A stretch of 50,276 nucleotides of DNA from Egicoccus sp035462025 (lineage in GTDB: Bacteria > Actinomycetota > Nitriliruptoria > Nitriliruptorales > Nitriliruptoraceae), in the NCBI GenBank assembly GCA_035462025.1, contig DATHUR010000086.1:1-50276 (forward strand). Reading direction: 5' to 3'. The notes under the pieces are model-generated. The model was not told the origin of the DNA. It searched no databases and worked only from the letters and a program-made list of their open reading frames with translations. The stretch's first letter is position 1, and every line of letters begins with the position of its first letter. Below are positions 1-7,780 of this stretch, piece by piece. The translations under genes and the position numbers were made by a program.

Positions 1-549
1 CGGCGCGAGCACGAACGGGTCGGCGAGACCCGCCGCTTGGCCTGGTTCCCGAAGCCGATCGGCCCGGCACACGCCGCCGCGGTCCCCGGCCCCGAGCCGG
101 TCACGGTCGCCGTCCACACCCCCGGGATCAGGCAGGCCCGCTGTTACCTCGCCCTGCCCACCTGGCGGGCCGAGGTGCTGCAGGCGACCGGCGGACTGCT
201 GCGGTCGCCGCGGTGGCGCGACGTCGTCGGGCGCCGCCTCGAGCAGGGGGACGAACCAGCGACGGGCGCGGACGGGCCGCGCTGGGCCTGTGTCGCCGAG
301 AGCCGCGGCGGCGACGGCGTGGCGCGGGCGTGGGCGTACGGGCGCGACCCCGTGGGTCTCGGTGTCGCGGGACTCCTCACGCTCGCGGCCGCCGTGCTGG
401 CCGGTCGGGTCGACGCCGGCGTGCTGCCGGCCTCGCTCGTGGATGGGCCCTCGGCCCTGCTCGACCGCCTGAGCGTCACCGCAGGGCTGCGCTGGTCGGT
501 CGCGCGGCCCACGACCGGTGCCCGCGGAGGCGGCACCGATGGCGACTGA
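1..549 (+). CDS. C-terminal part of a saccharopine dehydrogenase-like oxidoreductase (5' end outside window)
   Basis: The frame is open from the first base and stops with TGA at 547-549, so this is the last 182 residues of a longer protein. The readable part carries the features I associate with the C-terminal half of NAD(P)-binding saccharopine dehydrogenase-like proteins: a beta-rich stretch around the residues PVTVAVHTPGIRQAR, a GRDPVGL segment (compare G-x-D-P-Y-x-L-T in the family) and a final alanine-rich helix. The nucleotide-binding N-terminus is not in the window, so family assignment rests on the tail only. Its 3' end overlaps the start of the RecD2-like helicase by 11 bases, so the two are probably co-transcribed. 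The substrate cannot be inferred. Confidence 0.45.
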   Translation, partial: RREHERVGETRRLAWFPKPIGPAHAAAVPGPEPVTVAVHTPGIRQARCYLALPTWRAEVLQATGGLLRSPRWRDVVGRRLEQGDEPATGADGPRWACVAESRGGDGVARAWAYGRDPVGLGVAGLLTLAAAVLAGRVDAGVLPASLVDGPSALLDRLSVTAGLRWSVARPTTGARGGGTDGD

Positions 550-2695
550 CCGCCTGCTCGCGGACGAGCGGATCACCGGCGAGGTGCTCGGGGTGGTCTA
601 CGCCGACCCCGAGACTGGCTTCGGTGTGGTCGAACTCGCCAGCCCGGAGGAGGGAGGCGCCCGTTGCACGGGCCCCCTCTCGGACGTCGTCGAGGGCCAG
701 ACGCTGACGCTGGTCGGCGCCTGGCGTGACCATCCCCGCTACGGCCGCACCTTCGAATCCGTGTACTACGAGCAGGTCGCGCCCGAGACCGTGGCGGGCC
801 TGCGCAACTTCCTTGCCTCGGACCGCTTCGAGGACGTGCCCGAGAAGGCCCGGCTGCGGGTCCTCACCACCTTCGGTGCCGGTGCGGGGCGCGTGATCGA
901 GCACGAGCGGTCGCGCCTGGTCGACGAGGCCGGTCTCGACCCCGACGACGCGGACGCGCTGCACGAGGCATGGATGGCCGGGCAGGCGCTGGGTGAACTG
1001 GTCCGACTGGTCGAGCCGGCGGGCTGGCCGATGGACGCGGTGCGCTCGGCCCACGACCGTTTCGGGGCGGACACGACCCGTCTCGCACGCGAGGACCCGT
1101 ACCGCTTGCTCGACGCCGAACGGGTGCGGTTCGCCCACGTCGACGCGCTCGCCCGCACGCTCGGCATCGAGCCCGGCGATCCTCGCCGCCTCGCCGCCGG
1201 CGCCCGCGCGGCGGTGGCGGCGGCCCGCCGCAGTGAGGGACACCAGCACCTGCCACGCGAGGACTGCATCCGCGCGGCCATGCAACTGCTGCGGGTCGAC
1301 GCCGTGCTCGCCGGGGCCGGCATCGACAGCGCCGTCGCGGAAGGCTCGCTCGAGGTCGAGGACGTCGCCGGCGTGCCGGTCGTGTCCACGCCGGCCGGCT
1401 TCGAGGCCGAGCGCGACCTGGCCGGCGGCATCATCCGCCTGCTGACCACGTCACGGTCGCGGCTGCAGGGGCACCTCGACGGCGTCTCGCCCTCCGACGA
1501 ACTGACCTCGGGACAGGCGGACGCGGTCCGTGCCGCGTTCGCCTCCCCGGTGTCGGTGCTCACCGGTGGCCCGGGCACCGGCAAGACCCGCACCGTGCAG
1601 GAGATCGTGCGGGCGGCCGAGGAGGCCGATCTCGAGGTCGCCCTGTGCGCACCGACGGGACGGGCGGCGAAACGGCTCGAGGAACTGGTCGGCCGCTCCG
1701 CGACCACCGTGCACCGCCTGCTCGAGGCCCGTCCGGTCAACGGCGGGGGGTTCGCGTTCCGCTACGGCGAGCACGAACGGTTGCCTCAGGACCTGCTGGT
1801 GGTCGACGAGGTGTCGATGTGCGACACCTGGCTCGCCGGCCGCCTCATCCGGGCGGTCGACGACGGCTCGCACCTGGTGCTGGTCGGCGACCCCGACCAG
1901 TTGCCGTCGGTCGGGCCGGGGGACGTCCTGCGCGATGTACTGCGCAGCCGCGCGGTGCCCTCGACGATGCTCACCGAGATCCACCGGCAGGCGGCGGGCA
2001 GCCGCATCGTCGGACTGGCCCGTGAGGTACTGGCGGGGGAGGTGGGCACGCTCAAGGGGGTGGACGGCGACGTGTTCCTCGCCGAGGAGCACCGCCGGCA
2101 GGGCATCGTCGGCCGGGTCGTGCAGGCGGTGGCCGACCGGGCACCTGACTACTTCGGGGTCGAGGTCGACGACGTGCAGGTGCTCGCGCCGATGTACAGG
2201 GGACCGGCGGGCGTCAACGCACTCAACGAGGCGCTCAAGGAACGGCTGAACCCGGCCGAGGGACGACCGAGCGTGGCGGGGTTCCACGTCGGGGACCGGG
2301 TGATGCAGACCCGCAACGATCCCGAACTCGACGTGGCCAATGGCGACGTCGGGCGGGTGGTCGACCTCGACCGTCGCGGCAAGACGCTGCGGGTGGCCTT
2401 CCCGCGGGGCGAGGTGACCTACGACGCCGACCAGGCTCGCGATCTCGTGGCCGCCTGGGCCGTCACGGTGCACAAGTCGCAGGGCGGCGAGTGGCCGGTG
2501 GTGGTGCTGGTGTGTGACACCTCGCACCGCTCGATGTTGTGGCGCAACCTCGTCTACACCGCGATCACCCGGGCCCAGCAGGCCCTGATCGTGGTCGGCC
2601 AGTCCGCGGCGCTGCGCAGCGCCGCCCGTCACGACCGCCCCAGCGACCGTCGCACCGGGCTGGCGTGGCGGTTGGAACGGGCCATGGACGCCTGA
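539..2695 (+). CDS. recD2: RecD2-family ATP-dependent DNA helicase (SF1B)
   Basis: A 718-residue helicase expected to unwind DNA 5' to 3' using ATP. Start ATG 539 is chosen because GGAGG lies at 526-530; an upstream GTG at 518 lacks this. Visible motifs: Walker A LTGGPGTGKT near residue 341, Walker B VVDEVSM near 420, a GDPDQLPSVG motif just after, VHKSQGGEW near 643 and YTAITRA near 673. The first 300 residues match the RecD2 layout of an N-terminal OB-like part plus a helix-hairpin-helix region (start RITGEVLGVVY). No recB or recC neighbour is visible, as usual for RecD2 proteins, which act in repair outside RecBCD. Length matches the family (about 700-750). Confidence 0.93.
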   Translation: MATDRLLADERITGEVLGVVYADPETGFGVVELASPEEGGARCTGPLSDVVEGQTLTLVGAWRDHPRYGRTFESVYYEQVAPETVAGLRNFLASDRFEDVPEKARLRVLTTFGAGAGRVIEHERSRLVDEAGLDPDDADALHEAWMAGQALGELVRLVEPAGWPMDAVRSAHDRFGADTTRLAREDPYRLLDAERVRFAHVDALARTLGIEPGDPRRLAAGARAAVAAARRSEGHQHLPREDCIRAAMQLLRVDAVLAGAGIDSAVAEGSLEVEDVAGVPVVSTPAGFEAERDLAGGIIRLLTTSRSRLQGHLDGVSPSDELTSGQADAVRAAFASPVSVLTGGPGTGKTRTVQEIVRAAEEADLEVALCAPTGRAAKRLEELVGRSATTVHRLLEARPVNGGGFAFRYGEHERLPQDLLVVDEVSMCDTWLAGRLIRAVDDGSHLVLVGDPDQLPSVGPGDVLRDVLRSRAVPSTMLTEIHRQAAGSRIVGLAREVLAGEVGTLKGVDGDVFLAEEHRRQGIVGRVVQAVADRAPDYFGVEVDDVQVLAPMYRGPAGVNALNEALKERLNPAEGRPSVAGFHVGDRVMQTRNDPELDVANGDVGRVVDLDRRGKTLRVAFPRGEVTYDADQARDLVAAWAVTVHKSQGGEWPVVVLVCDTSHRSMLWRNLVYTAITRAQQALIVVGQSAALRSAARHDRPSDRRTGLAWRLERAMDA

Positions 2696-2707
2696 GCTGC
2701 GCTCAGG
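2691..2707. terminator. Palindrome holding both stop codons of a convergent gene pair
   Basis: CCTGAG (2691-2696), five bases, CTCAGG (2702-2707). The stop TGA of the helicase (2693-2695) lies in the left arm and the reverse-strand stop of the next gene (TCA, 2703-2705) in the mirror position of the right arm. A six-base-pair stem is short, so a bidirectional terminator role is inferred. Confidence 0.45.
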
Positions 2708-2954
2708 CGCTGGCTTCGGCCGCGCTGGAGTCGGCCAGCGAGGGCACCACGCCGGCGACCCGCTCGATGAGGCCGCCCCACTCGGGCAGCAGCAGGCGGA
2801 GCAGGCGGGCCGAGAGGCCGGCATGCAGCAACCGCCGGACGACGCCTTCACGGTGGGCGACGACGTGGCGCCTCGCTTCGGGGTCGTGCTCGACCGCGAC
2901 CCGGATCGGTTGGTGCTGCATCGGCGATTCGTCCATCGTGTCGGCCCCCGCCAT
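2703..2954 (-). CDS. Small hypothetical protein, 83 aa
   Basis: An 83-residue minus-strand reading frame, MAGADTMDESPMQHQ and onward, rich in Arg and Leu with a likely amphipathic helical middle (RLLHAGLSARLLRLLLPEW). ATG 2954 is used; an internal ATG at 2936 (MDESPMQ) is an alternative and neither has a strong Shine-Dalgarno. I do not recognise a family. It converges with the helicase gene and their stops share a palindrome, which argues that the frame is a real gene. It stands alone, with no operon partner. Confidence 0.5.
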   Translation of the reverse strand: MAGADTMDESPMQHQPIRVAVEHDPEARRHVVAHREGVVRRLLHAGLSARLLRLLLPEWGGLIERVAGVVPSLADSSAAEASA

Positions 2955-3143
2955 TGTCACTACCCACCAACGGACATGCCGTGGTCCGTTGGGTGTCCTA
3001 TCGGCACGGTCGGCACGGGGCTTGACGCGTGCGGGCGGGGCGAGGCTGTCGGCGAGCGTCCTCTGCTCAGCTGTCCGTCCGGCCGATCCGTTCGCCGCGC
3101 TGAGTCGTTGGGACCGACAGAGCGAACGAGTGAGGACCGAGCA

Positions 3144-3356
3144 GTGGACGACCGGCGAACCACCTCCCTGATGGCCCGGGCGGCCGCGCTGTTGCACCGT
3201 CACCCGCCCGCCGTCGCGGCCCACCTGCTCATCGCCGAGGCCGGCTGGGACGCGAGCTTCCAGACCCTGGCGCTCCTGCGCGGCGAGCAGGCGTCGGCCG
3301 CGTTCGGCGCCGCCTGGCAGGCCGTTCCCCGTTCGAGCCACCGCGAGCCGCGTTAG
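3144..3356 (+). CDS. Small hypothetical protein, 70 aa
   Basis: A 70-residue plus-strand frame starting at GTG 3144 with GAGG at 3132-3135, eight bases upstream. The product starts VDDRRTTSLMARAAALL and is mostly helical, with the segment LLIAEAGWDASFQTLALLRG. I see no signal peptide, membrane segment or known motif. It converges on the next minus-strand gene with only four bases between the stop codons. The small size makes the call uncertain, but good ribosome-site spacing and absence of a competing frame support it. Confidence 0.45.
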   Translation: MDDRRTTSLMARAAALLHRHPPAVAAHLLIAEAGWDASFQTLALLRGEQASAAFGAAWQAVPRSSHREPR

Positions 3357-3360
3357 CCCG

Positions 3361-3903
3361 TCAGCACAACTCGTGCGTTGCCCGCAGCACCGCGCCGCAG
3401 GTGTCGCGGTCGGCCTCGTCGGGCGAGAACCAGCAGGTGCCGCTGGGGTGGGCGCGCTGTCGGCAGGCCCGCACGGCGTCCATCGCGTCGGGAAGGGCGG
3501 CCCGGAACTGCGCGACGGCGAATTGCAGCGCCGCCGACGTGGTGGCCGGCGCCGATCGCTCGCCGACCAGCTCGTGCGCGAGGGCGCACAGGGTTGGACC
3601 GTCGCTGATGTCGCACAGCAGGCAGCCGGCGGCGTCGCACGTCCCCACGGATGCCCGGTGTCCCGAGGCGCCGAGGAGGGCGGTCGCGGCCCGCAGCAGG
3701 TTGTCGAGGTGCTCCATGGCGACGGCGAGCTCGCGCTCGTCGGAGCGCGCCAGATGACCGTCCGGCGTGAAGGCGTCGGCACGCGATCGGAGCTGCGAAC
3801 CACCCACGGTGTGTCTGTCCCTGCCCTCGGGGGCTTCGGTCACGAAGCCCCGCATCTCCGGGCGTGCGGAACGGTAGCGCCAACGAGCGCTGTCGTAGCG
3901 CAC
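3361..3903 (-). CDS. Cysteine-rich hypothetical protein, about 180 aa
   Basis: Minus-strand frame with GTG at 3903 (VRYDSARWRYRS); ATG 3855 (MRGFVTEAPEG) is another possible start. The C-terminal two thirds is a helical region carrying eight cysteines, grouped as GTCDAAGCLLCDISDGPTLC, then RACRQ, GTCWF, DTCGA and a final cysteine. Such spacing could bind metal, but I recognise no family. The same frame stays open upstream to 4080 without a standard start and reads PWALCEREHHVRYDSARW, which looks protein-like, so the true start may be further upstream or the gene may be damaged there. Function unknown. Confidence 0.5.
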   Translation of the reverse strand: MRYDSARWRYRSARPEMRGFVTEAPEGRDRHTVGGSQLRSRADAFTPDGHLARSDERELAVAMEHLDNLLRAATALLGASGHRASVGTCDAAGCLLCDISDGPTLCALAHELVGERSAPATTSAALQFAVAQFRAALPDAMDAVRACRQRAHPSGTCWFSPDEADRDTCGAVLRATHELC

Positions 3904-4140
3904 GTGGTGTTCCCGCTCGCACAGCGCCCACGGCTGCTGCTGCCCTTCCCGTCGGCGCCGGCAACGCCGGGGCGAGGAGGGACCGGCGGCACGCGCGATG
4001 GCCGCGCGACGCGGGGCGGGGTTCGGCGGCCCGGATGGCCCGGTTGCTTCAGTCGTGTGCCGCGGTGCCGACAGGTTGGACTAGACCGCCGACCCTTCGC
4101 AGGTGCCGGCCCCGAGGACGTGGGCCGGGGGAGAACCGAC

Positions 4141-4800
4141 ATGCTGCGCAGACGCTCACATCCCCGCTCCGACGGCAAACTGCACGTTCCTGCCGTGGGA
4201 ACGGTCGTCGCGCTCGAACTCGAGCACGTCGACCGGGTCTGGCGCAGCCGTGTCGAGGAGCAGCAGGGCGCCCGGCTCGTCGTGGCCGCACCCGGCACGT
4301 TCGGCGGCGACGCCGTGGCGCCGAAGCGTGGCCAGCAGGTCACGGTCGGTTGGCCGAGCAAGCTCGGCTACCTCGAGGCCGAGGCGAGCGTGCTGTCGAC
4401 CGATGACGGCCCCGACGCGTCGTGGACGGTCCAGGTCCACACCAGCGAGTTGTCGCAGCGACGGTCGGCGTACCGACTCGAGGCCAAGCTCGAGGTGACG
4501 ATCGCCTTCGAGGAGCTCGGCTCGCTGGGGGCGACGACGCGCAACGTCTCCGAGGGCGGCCTGGCCATCGAGTTGCCGGATCGCTACGAGGTCGCCAGCG
4601 GCGAACAGGTCCGTGTCAGCCTGCGGCTGCCCGACGGGATCGTGAACGGACGGGCGCGCATCGTGCGGTCGGCGCCGATGGTGCCCGACGGCCTGGAAGT
4701 GGTCGTGGCGTTCGAGGACCTCGACGAGGGCGAGGCGGAACAGCTGCGCCAGTTCGTGTTCGACGAGCAACTCACCCGCCGCTCCGCCGGCGTCGCCTGA
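4141..4800 (+). CDS. PilZ-domain c-di-GMP binding protein (YcgR-like)
   Basis: A 219-residue protein with an N-terminal YcgR-N-like beta domain (residues about 15-105) and a C-terminal PilZ domain (about 108-215). The cyclic-di-GMP signature is present: QRRSAYRLE (the RxxxR loop) near residue 103 and NVSEGGLAIEL (D/N-x-S-x-x-G) near 138. Such proteins bind c-di-GMP and act as effectors on motility, export or polysaccharide systems; no flagellar or pilus gene is nearby, so the target is unknown. ATG 4141 follows GGGGGAG at about 4126-4132. A diguanylate cyclase gene (28546-30336) in this window is a possible but unproven source of the ligand. Confidence 0.85.
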   Translation: MLRRRSHPRSDGKLHVPAVGTVVALELEHVDRVWRSRVEEQQGARLVVAAPGTFGGDAVAPKRGQQVTVGWPSKLGYLEAEASVLSTDDGPDASWTVQVHTSELSQRRSAYRLEAKLEVTIAFEELGSLGATTRNVSEGGLAIELPDRYEVASGEQVRVSLRLPDGIVNGRARIVRSAPMVPDGLEVVVAFEDLDEGEAEQLRQFVFDEQLTRRSAGVA

Positions 4801-4813
4801 TCTCCGCCGGCGG
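4784..4813 (+). terminator. Hairpin across the pilZ-gene stop codon
   Basis: CCGCCGGCG (4784-4792), 12-base loop, CGCCGGCGG (4805-4813). The nine-base-pair stem surrounds the TGA at 4798-4800. There is no T tract. The right arm is shared with the large inverted repeat that follows, so the two structures would compete. Confidence 0.35.
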
Positions 4814-4980
4814 GTTCCTGTGCCCATTGGCGCGCGAGCGGGCCTTGGAATGGGCCGGACTGGTCACCCGCCGGCCCGCGTGGTGCGGTTGCGCGTGACG
4901 TGCAGGACGCGCCGCCGCCGGTGACCAGTTCGGCACAGGCAAGGGCTCGTCCACGCTGCCCCGGCCACAGGAACCGGCGG
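4804..4980. repeat. Large imperfect inverted repeat, 56-nt arms
   Basis: Arms 4813-4868 and 4920-4975 align without gaps as reverse complements at about 40 of 56 positions. The ends of each arm are perfect: GGTTCCTGTG with CACAGGAACC, and ACTGGTCACC with GGTGACCAGT. An outer CCGCC/GGCGG pair extends it to 4804-4980. Read as codons, both arms give related peptides of the type F-L-x-P-x-x-R-x-R-A-L-x-x-A-x-L-V-T, with four purely synonymous codon differences, so an old inverted duplication of a short coding element is possible as well as a structured RNA. Confidence 0.65.
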
Positions 4981-4995
4981 CAGAGAACAACGAGG

Positions 4996-5080
4996 GAGGG
5001 TCCCGAGCGACGCGTCGAGTCGTGGTCGTGGTGCCGGCCCGGGCCGCCCGGGCCGAACTTCGCGTCTTCTCGGGACCCTC
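4996..5080. repeat. 12-bp perfect inverted repeat (long-range hairpin)
   Basis: GAGGGTCCCGAG (4996-5007) pairs exactly with CTCGGGACCCTC (5069-5080). The pairing continues inward through CGACGCG/CGCGTC with a small bulge. The enclosed segment contains a second self-complementary GC-rich element near 5034-5056. Strand and function are unknown. Confidence 0.6.
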
Positions 5081-5093
5081 GGCGGCCACCGGT

Positions 5094-5124
5094 CGGCTCT
5101 ACGCCCTCCTGGGGGGCGGAGCCG
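5094..5124. repeat. Compound hairpin in the gene-free stretch
   Basis: CGGCTC (5094-5099) pairs with GAGCCG (5119-5124) and, inside a two-base bulge, CGCCC (5102-5106) pairs with GGGCG (5114-5118) around a seven-base loop: 11 base pairs in total. Confidence 0.5.
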
Positions 5125-5421
5125 TTCGCGCTCACTACCAGTGGCGGCCCGTGTCCGCTGGGTCTCCCTGGTGGGCGACCCTGGGTGGGACGGCCCGTCG
5201 CACGGGTCCATCCTCGCAGCCCATCGGCGCGTGGCGGGGGGCGACGTCCGTACCTGATGCGGACACGTCGCCGACCGTAACCCTCGCGGGCGGGCGCGTC
5301 GATGGCCGGCGCGGGGGGCGAGGGGCGCTGCACGCAGGGTGAACGCGGGCGGTCGAACGCCCACCATCTTTGCCGGGCCCTCGTGGGGCCCCGACACTCC
5401 GTGCCGGCGGGTCGGGCGATC

Positions 5422-5450
5422 TTGCGATGCCGGAGCCTGCGGCCTACTAT
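5422..5450 (+). promoter_or_regulatory. Promoter of the suf operon
   Basis: TTGCGA (5422-5427), a 17-base spacer and TACTAT (5445-5450) make a good sigma-A-type promoter. Transcription would start near 5457, about 100 bases before the sufR start codon. Confidence 0.7.
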
Positions 5451-5469
5451 CGCAACACGGATGTTGTGA
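5451..5469. promoter_or_regulatory. Likely SufR operator at the suf transcription start
   Basis: CAACA (5453-5457), CGGA, TGTTG (5462-5466) is a perfect inverted repeat directly after the -10 box, so a bound repressor would cover the start site. The same bases read ACACG-N5-TGTGA, close to the ACACT-N5-TGTGA motif I recall for mycobacterial SufR. Autorepression by SufR with its Fe-S cluster loaded is the known logic of this family. Confidence 0.65.
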
Positions 5470-5558
5470 AAATCGGTCGGCGCCCACCGGTGGGACACCG
5501 GGCCGGGACGCGCACGATATCCGCCCGCCGCTGCTGCCTGCCAACCGCGAGGAGCGTC

Positions 5559-6332
5559 ATGCCCGCCGAGCCCGCCACCACGACCCCCCTCGCGGGGCGT
5601 TCGCTGGTGTCGTTGCTGGGCGAGCAGCGCGCCACGATCGTCGGGCTGCTGCGACGCGACGCCGACGCGTCGGTCGCCGAACTCGCACGCGTGCTCGACA
5701 TCTCCGAGGTCGCGACCCGGCGGCACCTGGGCGTGCTCGAGGAGGACGGCCTGGTCGCGGCACAGACCGTCAACCAGGGCCGCGGCCGGCCGGCGGCGCG
5801 TTACTCGTTGACCGCCGACGCGCGCCGGCTGTTCCCGCAGGGCCACGACCAACTCGCCACCGAACTGCTCGACTTCCTCGCCGGTCACGACGGCGGGGAC
5901 GGTCTGCGGGCGTTCATGCGTTGGCGCCTGCAGCGCCAGGTCGACGGGCTGCGCGACGCCGTCACGGCCGAGGACCTGCACGAGCGGCTCGAACAGCTCG
6001 CCGGACGCCTGTCGGCGGCCGGCTACGAGGCATCCGTGACCCCCGATGGCGACGGATTCACCTTGAAACAGCACCACTGCGCCATCCAGGACGCCGCCGA
6101 GGAACACCCCGAGTTGTGCACCTACGAGGCCGCCGGGTTCGCCCGCGTCCTCGGCACCGACGTCACGATCTCCCGACGCGAGACCCTCGCCGAGGGGGGC
6201 AGCGCCTGCGTCTGCTGCGTGCAGCCGCGCACGGCGACCGCCCAGCACGACCCCGATCAGACCCCCGCCAGCGGGCCACGTGCCCGCGAACCCCAGCCGT
6301 CCGGGCCGTCCGGACGAGGAGACCAGCTGTGA
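5559..6332 (+). CDS. sufR: SufR-type Fe-S cluster-sensing repressor
   Basis: A 257-residue regulator with an N-terminal winged helix (SVAELARVLDISEVATRRHL, residues about 32-51) and a C-terminal cysteine set: HHC near 171, ELC near 184 and ACVCC near 220. SufR proteins bind a 4Fe-4S cluster through such cysteines and repress the suf operon when the cell has enough clusters. It is the first gene of the suf operon here, with promoter and palindrome immediately upstream. ATG 5559 follows GAGGAG (5549-5554). The last 35 residues after the cysteine motif are Pro/Gly-rich and probably disordered. The stop codon overlaps the sufB start (GTGA). Confidence 0.9.
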   Translation: MPAEPATTTPLAGRSLVSLLGEQRATIVGLLRRDADASVAELARVLDISEVATRRHLGVLEEDGLVAAQTVNQGRGRPAARYSLTADARRLFPQGHDQLATELLDFLAGHDGGDGLRAFMRWRLQRQVDGLRDAVTAEDLHERLEQLAGRLSAAGYEASVTPDGDGFTLKQHHCAIQDAAEEHPELCTYEAAGFARVLGTDVTISRRETLAEGGSACVCCVQPRTATAQHDPDQTPASGPRAREPQPSGPSGRGDQL

Positions 6333-7780
6333 GCCAGACCGAGATCCAGCTCCCGGTCAGCGAGGCCCGCGCAGAGCAGGCCCGCGTCGCCGAGGACCTG
6401 TCGGACTACAAGTTCGGCTGGTCCGACAGCGACGAGGGCTACGCCTTCACGTCGGGCACCGGCCTGACGCGCGACACCGTCGCCGCCATCAGCGAGCGCA
6501 AGAACGAGCCCTCGTGGATGCGTGACCTGCGGCTGCGTGCCTTCGAGGCCTACGGGCGACGTCCGATGCCCAACTGGGGCGCAGACCTGTCCGGGATCAA
6601 GTTCGACGACATCTTCTACTACGTCGAGGCCAGCGAGAAGCAGGCCAACACGTGGGAGGAACTGCCGCCGGAGATCCTCGAGACCTACGAGAAGCTCGGC
6701 ATCCCGCAGGCCGAGCGCGAACGGCTGATCGCCGGTGTCGCCGCCCAGTACGAGTCGACCGTGCTCTACCACAAGGTCCGCGAGGACCTCGAGGAGCAGG
6801 GGGTCGTCTTCCTCGACACCGACACGGCGCTGCACGAGCACGAAGACATCATGCGCGACCACTTCGCCACGGTGATCCCGGCCAACGACAACAAGTTCGC
6901 CGCGCTCAACACCGCGGTGTGGTCGGGCGGCTCGTTCATCTGGATCCCCGAGGGCGTCAAGGTCGACATCCCGCTGCAGGCCTACTTCCGCATCAACAAG
7001 CAGAACATGGGCCAGTTCGAGCGCACGCTGATCATCGCCGAGCCCGGCAGCTACGTGCACTACGTCGAGGGCTGCACCGCCCCGATCTACAGCTCCGACT
7101 CGCTGCACTCGGCCGTGGTCGAGATCATCGTCAAGGAGGGCGCCCGCGTCCGCTACACGACGATCCAGAACTGGTCGAACAACGTCTACAACCTCGTGAC
7201 CAAGCGGGCCGTCGCCGAGAAGAACGCCACCATGGAGTGGATCGACGGCAACATCGGCTCCAAGGTCACCATGAAGTACCCGGCCGTGTGGCTGACCGGC
7301 GAGGGCGCCAAGGGCGAGGTGCTGTCGGTGGCCTACGCCAACGACGGCCAGCACCAGGATGCCGGCGCCAAGATGGTCCACACCGCGCCGTACACGACCT
7401 CGAACATCCTGTCGAAGTCGATCTCGAAGGGCACCGGCCGCACCTCCTACCGTGGCCTGGTCCGCATCGAGGAGGGCGCCCACCATGCCCGCAGCGCGGT
7501 CAAGTGCGACGCACTGATGCTCGACGACACCTCGCGTACGGACACCTACCCGTACATGGAGATCGAGCAGGAGGACGCCACGATCGAGCACGAGGCCACG
7601 GTCTCGAAGCTGTCCGAGGACCAGTTGTTCTACATGCAGGCCCGCGGCATCGACGAGGACGAGGCCACCGCGATGATCGTGCGCGGCTTCATCGAGCCGA
7701 TCGCCCGCGAGCTGCCGATGGAGTACTCCGTCGAGCTCAACCGCCTGATCGCGCTGGAGATGGAAGGCGCCATCGGATGA
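6329..7780 (+). CDS. sufB: Fe-S cluster assembly scaffold SufB
   Basis: A 483-residue SufB, the scaffold on which SufBC2D builds Fe-S clusters in the cytoplasm. GTG 6329 is chosen because it overlaps the sufR stop (GTGA) and has GAGGAG at 6316-6321. The start VSQTEIQ is followed by the typical DYKFGWSD segment and conserved blocks such as KNEPSWM, GSFIWIPEGVKV, SSDSLHSAVVEI and QNWSNNVYNLVTKR. Cysteines include EGCTAP (near residue 251) and AVKCDAL (near 393). The stop overlaps the sufD start (ATGA), implying translational coupling. Length agrees with other actinobacterial SufB proteins. Confidence 0.96.
   Translation: MSQTEIQLPVSEARAEQARVAEDLSDYKFGWSDSDEGYAFTSGTGLTRDTVAAISERKNEPSWMRDLRLRAFEAYGRRPMPNWGADLSGIKFDDIFYYVEASEKQANTWEELPPEILETYEKLGIPQAERERLIAGVAAQYESTVLYHKVREDLEEQGVVFLDTDTALHEHEDIMRDHFATVIPANDNKFAALNTAVWSGGSFIWIPEGVKVDIPLQAYFRINKQNMGQFERTLIIAEPGSYVHYVEGCTAPIYSSDSLHSAVVEIIVKEGARVRYTTIQNWSNNVYNLVTKRAVAEKNATMEWIDGNIGSKVTMKYPAVWLTGEGAKGEVLSVAYANDGQHQDAGAKMVHTAPYTTSNILSKSISKGTGRTSYRGLVRIEEGAHHARSAVKCDALMLDDTSRTDTYPYMEIEQEDATIEHEATVSKLSEDQLFYMQARGIDEDEATAMIVRGFIEPIARELPMEYSVELNRLIALEMEGAIG

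Larger units (their letters stand above)
4801..5421. other. Gene-free stretch of 620 bases, rich in inverted repeats
   Basis: No convincing long coding frame lies between the PilZ gene and the sufR promoter. The frames that are open have no family resemblance and unsuitable starts. Instead the stretch holds a 56-nt inverted repeat (4813-4975), a 12-bp perfect inverted repeat (4996-5080), a compound hairpin (5094-5124) and weaker hairpins to about 5395. I tested it by eye for tRNA, tmRNA, RNase P RNA and common riboswitch cores and found none. Confidence 0.6.

Noticed and set aside
5345..5364. GGGCG-GTCGAA-CGCCC-ACCA, similar to a tRNA T-arm with CCA end
   Set aside because: The loop is six bases and lacks TTC; no acceptor, D-arm or anticodon arm can be formed upstream. 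Treated as a simple hairpin.
4801..5420. Possible RNase P RNA, tmRNA or 6C-type RNA in the gene-free stretch
   Set aside because: The conserved cores (for example the P4 region of RNase P RNA) are not present on either strand, and the C-runs do not sit in hairpin loops as in 6C RNA.
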